Origin: Branchiostoma floridae
Lineage: Eukaryota; Chordata; Leptocardii; Amphioxiformes; Branchiostomatidae
Length of the DNA stretch: 55,248 nt
Assembly: GCF_000003815.2 (NCBI RefSeq)
Contig: NC_049984.1
Location: 6,904,906 to 6,960,153, forward strand
Direction: 5' to 3'
The translations under genes and the position numbers were made by a program. Of the stretch, positions 46,906 through 55,248 are shown in pieces. Each line of letters starts with the position of its first letter. Position 1 is the first letter of the stretch. The notes beneath the pieces were generated by a model. That model made no database searches. It was not told the DNA's origin and was given only the letters and a program-made list of their open reading frames with translations.

Positions 46906-48130
46906 GGGCCATCTTTGACTGTCTTGTTTCAACGTACGGTACCTATGTGCGAAACATGAGATAAAACAAATGGTTTCTCCTAAAAGAGGATCGGAGAACA
47001 TACCCGGCGCCTGAGATAATTGAAGCAAGTGCATAAACCATAAACGTGTTATGATTGCTTCGGTATGACGTCAGCGTTAGGTGCAGGTGGCTCGTAATGT
47101 GCAAAATGGACCGGAAAGTCTTCCTTTGTACCTCAGCAAATTACACCAAATCAGCGCCTTTTAGACGCTGTTGCTGCGGTATTATAGGAAACTCGGGAAG
47201 TGGAGAGGGTCAGGGAGGACGACCGCGCCTTTGTCGGCCCACACAAGCTGCAGCCGGACGAATTTTACGCGCGGATCACCCCATTCATCACGCTTGGACT
47301 GTAAATTGGAAGTTACGACTCGTTTACTAGATTTTATGTAATGGATATCAGTTACAGGGAAGGCGCGTTAGAACGGTCATTTCTGCTTTTCTTAACTGTC
47401 CAATGGACCTCTTTTAAAGTAGGCAAAACATACTTTAGACCTTTAAAAGTGAAGCAATATGTTTTCCTTAACTTGGCTTGTCTGTGTCTAACTGTCTTTC
47501 TTTCTGTCTCATGTCTGTAATTTCCTACAAAACGCAAGCTCTGCTATGAGTGCTCATCGCTGATATCTTTGTCCGACTTTATATTGGAGAGTCTTAAACA
47601 CTAGGTAAGAGTTAACGCTTCCATCTCCGATCGCCTTGTTAGAAATTGCAATTGACATCACACGCAATGTTAGGTGAATCGTGATTATGACAGGACAGAG
47701 GCAATATTGTCCATCTTGTGATCTGTCAACCAGGAAGCACAATCGGTAGTTAAAGCACAAACATGACAGAACATCTCGAACTGTGCACAACTGTCAAGTT
47801 TGTGGTGCAAGATGTGCCTTTCACGTGTGAACGAACAGTTGATCACCATGGCCATCCTGAAGAGATTAGAAACCTTTAGTAGTACGCCATGATGTTGGAA
47901 AGTAATGAACGCGTTCCTTTATTGGTTGAGATGTTTGGGAGATTTAAAGAAAAACTCTGGATAGGAAACTTGAAAATAGAAAACATTGACGCAGTAGAAA
48001 AACATTTACGTTGAGTAGGCAATAGTCATTTTATGCCTCATTACGTTTCCTCGTTCGAACATAAGTTGCCGTTTTCAGACCGTTTTGTCTGTTGTAATGT
48101 TAGCCGGGATTGAACCAGAACATCGTATTT
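46906..48130. other. non-coding stretch, nothing specific seen
   Basis: A GC-rich patch lies at 47140-47290. No splice-supported exon, RNA gene or clear repeat was found. Confidence 0.35.
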
Positions 48131-48760
48131 AACCACCATAACCGTAAAAATGATTAAAACATGCGGAAAATGACGTCAGTAGAAAGTTCGCGATCCGATT
48201 TACGCGGAATGGTTGATTCAATTTGAAGTTCATGGAGTCTTTAATGGTTCCAGGTTTACACCTTGTTTCAAATACAGCTCAGTGGAGCGAGGAAAACTGA
48301 CTGCGCCATCTGTCATGGTTTTTGCTAAGAGACGCCCTTTTCTGGGGATATCTTTTCACTTGCCGTGCAACATTGCTCTCTATTAGGGTAAAGAAGGAAG
48401 TGCAGTAAACGTGTATTGGTACTAAATTAACCAAATGGTCGAGAAGTCTCCTAATGTGCTGTTAAAGGTAGATGTATGTATCTATAGCATACATCTTGAT
48501 AAGATGGCCGCTGCTGTAAACCGCAATAACCGTAAAAATGACTAAAACATTGGCAGGATGACGTAAATAGAAAGGTTTGCGAGCCGGTTGGCACGTAATG
48601 GCCAGCTCGGTTTAGAGTTTATCCATTTTTCATGTTCCCGGGTCGCCTTCAATGAAAAATTCAGTTTAGACACAGATCACTAAAGCGGGGAAAATTGACC
48701 GTACACGAGTCTTTTATGAATGGTTTCAGTTGGGAAGAAACTTTTCAGACGTTTCTGTTG
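48131..48760 (+). repeat. diverged direct duplication, two copies ~387 bp apart
   Basis: Copy 1 (48131-about 48370) and copy 2 (48518-about 48760) share, in order, AACCGTAAAAATGA-TAAAACAT, TGACGT-A-TAGAAAG, CGCG/GCGAGCC followed by GTAATGG-like words, ATACAGCTCAGTGGAGCG/ACAGATCACTAAAGCG and a GGAAAA-TGAC block. AAGATGGCCGC (YY1-like) precedes copy 2 at 48501. Identity is patchy, so the duplication is old, with short islands retained. Confidence 0.65.
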
Positions 48761-49920
48761 TCCGTTGTTTTTTTTAGTGGCAATGGGTCCTATTATCCTT
48801 CATTGCTCTCTTAATCTTGCAAAAGACCCCCTTTATGGACCGCAACTCCTCAAAGTATTCAAATAACCCTTACTAAAGTGACGTGAGCACCGTGCTTACT
48901 ACATGTTATGTAATAATCGATTGTACCATATGACAGTTGTTAAATAATCGTACATGAACTGATAAAGACACAGTCAGCTTGAAGCTGATGAGTGTCCCAG
49001 CCTCAGGAAAAGACCAAAACAACCCGAGGCCTTGTATCTCATCGTGTCCATTTGTCCCTTCCTGATCTTCTCTATCCGCGGCTGCGTGGCACATTCTGAT
49101 AAACCTGTCACAGGATCAAAACTCCCGAAGCAGCTGTTCGTCCAGAGCCGGCATCAACGTCAAGGCTTGACTCCAACTTAAGGAGTTCGCCTTACGAGTT
49201 CCGCCTGTCCATAAAACAGAGTTGGCGGCTTCTTTTGGAGACGCGTAGGTGGGCGGTTTCTGCGCCAGAAGGTTTTCATCTGTAATTGATTAAAAGTGGG
49301 ATTAATCTTATTTATAGTAATGAAAAAATCCTTCCAAGCATGCGGATAGCTCCCGCTTTAGAAGCTTGTAATGAGACAGTAAAACGATGATAAAGAGAGG
49401 TTGTATTTCCTGAGTTTGAAGAGTGTTTGATAGTCTGTGAACCCGCCGACAGACACCACAACACAGGGACGACAAGTTCTAAAATATAGAAGTTGTTAGT
49501 CTCGACAGCAGGCTCTGGGTTGGGCCATTTTGTGCAGTAATCTATAATTGTAAGCTTATTGGCAGATGGAGCTACCAGATATATGACACTACATGATAAA
49601 GAAACTAACAAACAAATTAAAAAAAAACAGACAGACAAGGATACTGCTAAGATGCACAAACATCCTCATCATTGTTACCTAACATACACATATTCCCTAA
49701 ACCACTTCCTCCTTAATCGAGGTAAAAAAGTAAATGCTAGAAGCGTCACGTTTTCGTAGCTGTCCGTTTCTGTTACAGTCTCCACGCCCGAGGTAACAGA
49801 AACGGATAGCTAAGAAAACGCAATGGTTTTGCCTCGCGACGTCTGCTTGAATATCAGTACGTCCTGCCGTGGATGTTTGGAGACCACGACGTTTTGACGT
49901 ACAGAAATGCCCTCCGTGAA
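48761..49920. other. non-coding stretch; homeodomain-motif patch near 49200-49320
   Basis: TCTGTAATTGATTAAAAGTG and GGGATTAATC lie in a repeat-free GC-richer patch. ACAGAAACGG appears at 49796 and, inverted, at 49763-49772, giving a loose inverted repeat at about 49745-49820. No exon is seen. Confidence 0.3.
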
Positions 49921-49934
49921 TAGTTTCATCAGGT

Positions 49935-50165
49935 TGGTATGTCACTGAATAAAGAGACTCTTTTTACACAACCAATGCTTTATTCTCACCAACGTTTCGG
50001 TGACCGTCTGTCACCTTTTTCAGGGCAATTCTGGCTGGTTCACAATGTACTGCAGGACAGGTGTCGCTGCTCACATTTCAGATATGGTCACAAAACGTAT
50101 GTAAATACTTAACGTTACAATCTTAGAATAAAGCATCGGTTGTGTAAAACGAGTCCCTTTATTCA
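49935..50165. repeat. retroelement-tail repeat, second family, two copies facing each other
   Basis: On the minus strand the left copy reads CTGAAAAA, stem GGTGAC/GTCACC, GAAACGTTGG, then AATAAAGCATTGGTTGTGTA and on to GACATACCAACC. A plus-strand copy of AATAAAGCATCGGTTGTGTA lies at 50129-50148. The same CTGA-hairpin-GAAACG layout is at 22587. Part of this family recurs at 4777-4950. Confidence 0.65.
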
Positions 50166-50972
50166 GTACAGAAATGACGTGCAGAATGACGTAGGTTCGC
50201 TGTCAGGCGCTCGTCGATAAGGCCCAGCATGACCAGCGGCAGTCCTGCGCCTGGCGCCGCCCGTGCGAAGGTCACACAACCCGGCTCCATCCAGCACAAA
50301 TCTTTATCCATAAAAATCCCAGGAAATAGCGCATATCGCTAGTGACGTTTTAAAAATCAATGCAAGTAAAAATAAACTTGTCACTCAGAGATTATGACAT
50401 GCGAGTATGTTCAGAACACGGGTTGCAAAACCTCCGACATAGAAAGTACAAGTACTCAGAAGGACCACAAAGAGGAAGTGTGGGTTCACCAGTACATAAC
50501 AAGGAGGGATGAGAAAGAAGGTGACTGTGACATCTACAGATTGTCAGTAAGGCCCCTTTTCCCACTAGCCGACGATTGCTGAGCGACCGTATAGAGTCCA
50601 CAATCAGATTTCTGTAACCCTTGATTGAAGAATTGGAATGTTTAAAAGACGACGAAAGACCCAAAAATTTGTTAAACTTCGTTCTATATCGATGAAACTC
50701 GTTGAGAGAACTGCCAGATCTTTGGTCGCTTAGCGATCGCAGCCTCTAGTGGAGTTTAGCATAATCCGTATTTTTTCATTCCTGCAGAATCATTGTGGTT
50801 GTACGCTGTCAGTAACTGTGTTTGTTGCGTGCATCATTGTGATTATGGTAATTATAGAACCGCTCCAGGAAGTCTGGTGCTGTGTTTTATCCACATTGCT
50901 AATGGGGTTTCGAATAAAGCATCAAATTATAGCGTCTTCAGACTTATTCTCTTCGTTTTTTTACTAGACTAA
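50166..50972. other. non-coding stretch with GC-rich patch and one weak exon candidate
   Basis: The patch 50180-50340 is GC-rich and repeat-free. A weak exon candidate (50394-50546, plus, 51 codons from ATG) sits between a CACTCAG| acceptor and an A|GTAAGG donor, phase 0 at its end, encoding MTCEYVQNTGCKTSDIESTS onward. Nothing else supports it. Confidence 0.25.
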
Positions 50973-51340
50973 GGCCATGTTAATTCTATCATATGGATGG
51001 CATCGTCTTGGAACTCCACAACTGATGCGAGTGTACGTGCCCATGAAAAAAAAGTTTTGGCAAAACAAAGGTTGACTTCATTATGAAATCTAAGCTTAAG
51101 TGGCCAGGAAGGTTGAACAAATGATTAAACACACAGAGTATGGCACTTTGACTTTGGAATATACTTTGGCATTCTATGACATAAGTATATGTTTTCCGAA
51201 AATCTTCCAAACTGCGGCATATATTTACTTATTTTGCAGCAGCTTTCTACGATTTATAGTTTGGCTGAAAACCTTTTTTCGAAAGTCCCGAAAATTGCTG
51301 CACATGTGAATGTCAGCCATATAGTCAAATCAACATGGCC
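50973..51340. mobile_element. 368-bp TIR MITE (family A, copy 2)
   Basis: The ends are GGCCATGTTAATTCTATCAT and the complement of GGCCATGTTGATTTGACTAT, matching family A at 44138-44960, including interior words such as AGTGGCCAGGAAGGTTGAAC and GGCATTCTATG. The borders are TAA on the left and TAC on the right, so the duplication is probably mutated. Confidence 0.85.
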
Positions 51341-51808
51341 TACATGTAATTACTATCTACTGTATACTATGTCTGCATCACTCAGCACCCTGCATACCCA
51401 TCTACATTACCTGATATGGTATCTTCTCTTGTGGGTAATTTTCAATGGAGATTACAAGAGACCATCAAGAAGTACACAACTGGTTTTGTTGCCGGGAAAT
51501 TTCTGTTACGAGTTTTACCACTTGTTCTGGACTACCATATTACGTGAAGTTCGCTCATTACTTCGTTATGTCTGGTCATTCGAGTGTCGTACGATCCCAA
51601 CTGAGGACTACTTTCATTCGTGGGTAGGGTATTATTGGGATAGTCCGACAGATGGAGTGTTTTGTATAGGTGTCGTCCAATTTAGCTGTCTTATTTTTGA
51701 AAAGTCTGTGTCAGATCCTTGTAGATAATTGGTTTTGTGACGGCCAGCTTGAAAATTCTAACACATGAAAATCGTAGGACGACCTACGACCAATGTCACA
51801 ACGCCTTA

Positions 51809-52015
51809 GGGCGCGGTCACGTTGGTCGTACGATCGTTGTGCAATTTTGATGCCTTAGGATTTTCAAGCAGAGCCAACCGCCGACCATGATGGATCCAGC
51901 GCAGCCGTTTGTGTACCAAGTCAGTTGAACTTTGCATGACACGTACTTGGCTGTCCTCCGAAATGGCCGAAGTTAGCGATCCTACGACGATCACACGACA
52001 TTTGTAACCGCGCTC
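51809..52015. mobile_element. 207-bp MITE with GGGCGCGGTCAC ends
   Basis: The left end GGGCGCGGTCACGTTGGTCG and the right end (complement GAGCGCGGTTACAAATGTCG) are inverted, continuing into CGTAGGATCG-type words on both sides. The target duplication is unclear. A related fragment with TCGTAGGACGACCTACGA lies just left, at about 51770-51788. Confidence 0.7.
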
Positions 52016-52086
52016 TGAACTGAAGAATATAGTGTGATTGTATTGTTTAACGCATTTTATTTTAGAGAAAGGTTTGCAGTGGTCTC

Positions 52087-52900
52087 AGTCTGTGGAAGCA
52101 AAATTGCTTGAATGAATGAATGAATGGATGGATGGTTTATTAAGAAACGTAATACCTTGGCTGAATTACCAGAGGCTGAATTACGTATGCGGTACAAGCG
52201 TGGCGAAATAACATGTCTCAACTTATCATACACTTAAAACTTTAAGACAATTTGAACTGGTAACATTTTTGCTGCAACTTTTACATCACATGTACGTGAA
52301 GACTGATAACAAACAATCAAGCTCGAAGCTTATGTTCTCATGTTCATCAAAACAAAGTGCACTACAAAAGCGCATCGAAATAAATACAGACAGGCAAAGC
52401 ACACGACGAATGGGAGATGAACCACATAGTAACAAAAAACCAGGAAATTTAAGAAAATCAAATCTATACGCAGGAATATTGTAAGTAGATACTCCACACA
52501 GACTGAGTGGTGGTAACATTGAACCTTGGAGCCACTCCCTTGTCAGCAATCGAGGACTCTACCCGCCGTAGCGAGATCTGTTCCCGCAATCTGCGGAATG
52601 TATGGAACTGGGTCGCTCGTCGTGCAGAGTACTTGAGTATGTATGTAGATCCCCGCACCCATTACACACGAGATGGGGCTTAGGCCCGCGGTAATTTCCT
52701 TTTGGTGAATAGATGCCGACGCGAAACTGCTGCAGGAAAGGGAATAATGGAACAGGCGTCTGGAAGGGCATTGAACGTCTTGGCAAACTCTTAAGACATG
52801 CGTAAGGAGGGTAACATTTAGTCTCTACCAGACTCCTTCCGATGCTGAAATTTGCAGTAGAGGGGAAAGGAAATGAGGCTATCACGTTGTTCTTTGCATT
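52087..52900 (-). repeat. probable minus-strand retroelement fragment with CATT-rich tail
   Basis: CTTGAATGAATGAATGAATG and GGATGGATGGTTTATTAAG at 52107-52143 are, on the minus strand, AATAAACC followed by a CATT/CATC tail, as at the 3' end of many LINEs and SINEs. The adjacent sequence to about 52900 has a repeat-like style, but no reverse transcriptase motif is visible, so the class is uncertain. Confidence 0.35.
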
Positions 52901-54117
52901 TGAAGTACTGTATTGCATTGTAATTGAAAAAGCATATTCGCGGTGTCATGAATCCGTGGTTGCATTTTTTGTAGACTAAAAAAAGCGTCGAAGAATTGTT
53001 TTCAAACGAGGGTCTGAAACTTTTAGTTTAGTCCCTAATGCATCTCAACTACACCTGCTCACTAGGGGCTGTGAGTTGGGTTCATGGTAAAAGCTAAGAT
53101 GATCGATTGCTTAGTAGTTATGCAACTCAAGGTCGCAGCACACAGTATTCAAAACGTAGTGCGACAAAACCCTGTAACACATCGTAGAAAGTTTTAGTTG
53201 AAAGGTAGCAACGCACGATATTCACTGCATGGTAGTACAATAAGTCTGCTTTAGATCATACGAGTAATGTCATGGATTTTGCCCAGCTGACTGTGAGTCG
53301 GCTGCAATTCCGATGACTCCGCATGACATCATTTACGTCGCTAAATATGCCTGTATTGTCATTGTGTTATTTCTATGTGCTCAGGATTGCCTGTAAAGCA
53401 GGTCTTGTTTGACCTGAGCCATTTCCTGTTAAAATTAATAAAGTAAAGTAAAGCAAATGTGTCAGAATGCAAAGAAAGACAAAACAAACAATTTTGTTTT
53501 ATCTTTTCAGATTGTACCATCAACATCAAGTCTGTCCGCCTTAGCCCAGGACCTCACCCCCTTACTTTGCCCCTGATGGGGTTAAATAAGGGGGTTATCT
53601 TATGTAGATGTAGATATTTGTTTGTCGTACTTCTCTCGGGTATCTTACGTAAGTTTATTCGGGTCGATGTCGGTCAATTTGTGGTCCTTAACAACAGAAT
53701 TCCCCATAGTTTAAAAGCTTTGAACTGCTACCTCAATGATTCGATTGTCTTATGCAATGCTCAAGCGACGCCTTGCGATTCTCACCCGTAGTGCATATCT
53801 TGCATTTTGATATGCTTCTATTTTGACATGCTATCGTGTTAGATAACCACATTTAACATCAGACTTTGAAGTTCATTACTTGTAAGAAGCTTAGCTTGGG
53901 AAACTTTATGATAACATTTCATTAAAATCAGCCGTCCTTCTTTGAAGAATCTAGACGCCACATTCCTCGGAAATACCGGCGCATGCTTATGGCTATGGTG
54001 GTCCCTGAAGGCTTTGCGAAGAAGGCATGTTTGCGCCGTTCCATGGAATCCAAAGATAGTAGCGTGCTGCTAGCGAGATGTTGAAGCTAAGAAAATCTCC
54101 CGAGTCAATCACGAGTC
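52901..54117. other. intergenic stretch, nothing specific seen
   Basis: AT-rich, with stops in all frames. TTATCTTTTCAG| at 53511 resembles an acceptor, but the following open frame closes after about 20 codons. Confidence 0.4.
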
Positions 54118-54189
54118 TCCCATGTGGTCTAGTGGTTAGGATTTGTGGCTTTCACCCACAAGGCCCGGGTTCGATTCCCGGCATGGGAA
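54118..54189 (+). tRNA. tRNA-Glu (anticodon UUC)
   Basis: This is a 72-nt cloverleaf: acceptor TCCCATG pairs with CATGGGA, with discriminator A. The D arm is GGTCTAGTGGTTAGG (box A) and the anticodon stem TGTGG/CCACA encloses loop CTTTCAC with anticodon TTC. The T arm is GCCCGGGTTCGATTCCCGGC (box B). The sequence closely follows the animal tRNA-Glu pattern. CCA is not encoded, as expected, and no intron is present. TTTT at 54195-54198 serves as a pol III terminator. It appears as an isolated, intact gene rather than a SINE head, because no SINE body follows. Confidence 0.96.
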
Positions 54190-54194
54190 ACAAC

Positions 54195-54226
54195 TTTTCT
54201 TTTGGCTCCACCCCAAGGACGGAGCC
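54195..54226 (+). terminator. pol III T-run after tRNA-Glu and adjacent hairpin
   Basis: TTTT at 54195-54198 and again at 54200-54203 lies 6-14 nt after the tRNA. A small GGCTCC/GGAGCC hairpin (54204-54226) follows, probably unrelated. Confidence 0.6.
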
Positions 54227-54649
54227 AATAGTATAGTGCCGTGAGTTAGATTTTATTGATTAGGCTGTAAGGGAAAGACATACAAACAGCACTACTAACA
54301 AAAGGCTATTCCTGGTAACAATGCAATAGAGTTTATGGATGAATTTGTATTTGAAAAGCTTGTGTGTAGGAATGTGTTTGTATTTGTAATGGAGTTGTAA
54401 TGTTGTAATCAAGTACACATGAATAAAAACAGATTACATTTAGCAATAACAAAACAGGTCATTTTAGTTACAGACATTACAAAAGCTGCATCCCCATAAG
54501 CATATTCATCAATGGCTGATTGTCTAGTAATCTTAATAACAAAATTTTATCATCAGCCAAAGTTACAATTAAACAGTATTATCATATAGCCAGATGGAGT
54601 GGGCCAATCAGAGGCCCCCATTTCCCATGGGTTATCAGGCAGTAACCTC

Positions 54650-54685
54650 AAAAGTGGTCGGTTATTCTAATAACCGACCACTTTT
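54650..54685. repeat. perfect 17-bp-arm palindrome with 2-nt loop
   Basis: AAAAGTGGTCGGTTATT, CT, AATAACCGACCACTTTT. It is likely the core of a foldback repeat whose full limits I cannot set. The flanks (54230-54650 and 54686-55248) are AT-rich without exons. Confidence 0.85.
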
Positions 54686-55248
54686 TGGACCGCACCATTA
54701 TACAGGGGACAGTCATGAATTTTTTTTGTACTGTTGTTTGTGTGTAAACCATGCATAACTGTCAAAAATATTATGATTGATTGGTTATGTTAATTAGGGC
54801 TCCACATGGGGAATATAGGGATACTTGAAAAGGAATTATGCTGATTTTACACATTTTCATTATGGCTTTCTAACGTGATTAAGCCGGTACCTTCCTAAAT
54901 CACTTCATATATACGTACTTTGTCGTGCCCAAGTGAAAAGGCTCTGCATGGGGGGTACCAGGACTCCACTTAATACATGTAGTTTGTATTGCAAATAAGC
55001 CACATGTTGATGCTGATATGCTATCTCACAAACAGATGATTAGTTAAAATTATTAGTTAAATGATGATGATGAAATAGTTAATGTTTGTATTATATATAG
55101 ACACTATTGTACAATATATGTATTGCAAATGTATTTTTATGTAATGTATTAAAGTGTTTATTTGTTATAAAGGAATTTGTGTGAAATAACTGTCAGTTGG
55201 ATAGGCTATAGTATATGATAATAACGTTAATGCCCCGCCTTATCCTCG

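Noticed and set aside
51189-51728. 179-codon open frame
   Set aside because: Its start lies inside the family A MITE, and the composition is hydrophobic/aromatic as in AT-rich non-coding DNA, with no domain.

Overview
The window looks like invertebrate-chordate nuclear DNA, most likely amphioxus (Branchiostoma). The reasons are a seven-exon animal PSMD7 gene with chordate-like intron placement, a eukaryotic tRNA-Glu with a pol III terminator, tRNA-derived SINEs, and a very dense mix of short non-autonomous DNA transposons. The species call is inference from repeat style; another marine invertebrate cannot be excluded. Protein-coding sequence is sparse, and most of the window is intronic or intergenic DNA.

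Layout. 1-7.3 kb: probably the body of a minus-strand gene, of which one clear coiled-coil exon (6143-6313) and one weaker exon (91-150) are visible. It is interrupted by a 2.24-kb TIR transposon (1308-3548) that carries an unusual array of short palindromes. 7.6-12.9 kb: complete PSMD7 (26S proteasome subunit Rpn8), plus strand, seven exons, 337 codons, with an NRF1/YY1-type housekeeping promoter and a poly(A) signal. 13.2-14.3 kb: six copies of a ~170-bp tandem repeat rich in CCAAT-box and CACGTG motifs, ending in a promoter-like segment. 14.8-17.2 kb: a composite TIR element filled with internal tandem arrays. 17.2-24.6 kb: gene-poor, with a mariner-type MITE, a hAT MITE with perfect 8-bp target duplication, a LINE 3' fragment and a long CA microsatellite. 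24.7-27.9 kb: a small gene that is easy to miss because its last coding exon has no ATG; two phase-0 exons join into an unrecognised 129-residue protein. 28-41 kb: gene desert with several GC-richer, low-repeat patches that resemble cis-regulatory elements, a ~530-bp tandem duplication, and a minisatellite. 41.05-42.4 kb: an intronless coding region for a putative secreted Gly/Ser/Tyr repeat protein, preceded by a cluster of CRE-like TGACGT sites. 42.4-54 kb: repeats, an assembly gap of 100 N, two related TTA/TAA-type MITEs, a SINE and a duplicated non-coding block. 54.12 kb: tRNA-Glu(UUC), followed by more repeats.

PSMD7 and the coiled-coil gene upstream are divergent and may share the promoter interval at about 7.3-7.65 kb. 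I see no operon-like or multi-gene functional system. The most interesting items are the two unrecognised protein genes, the palindrome array inside the 2.2-kb transposon, the CCAAT/E-box repeat array and the CRE cluster before the secreted-protein gene.
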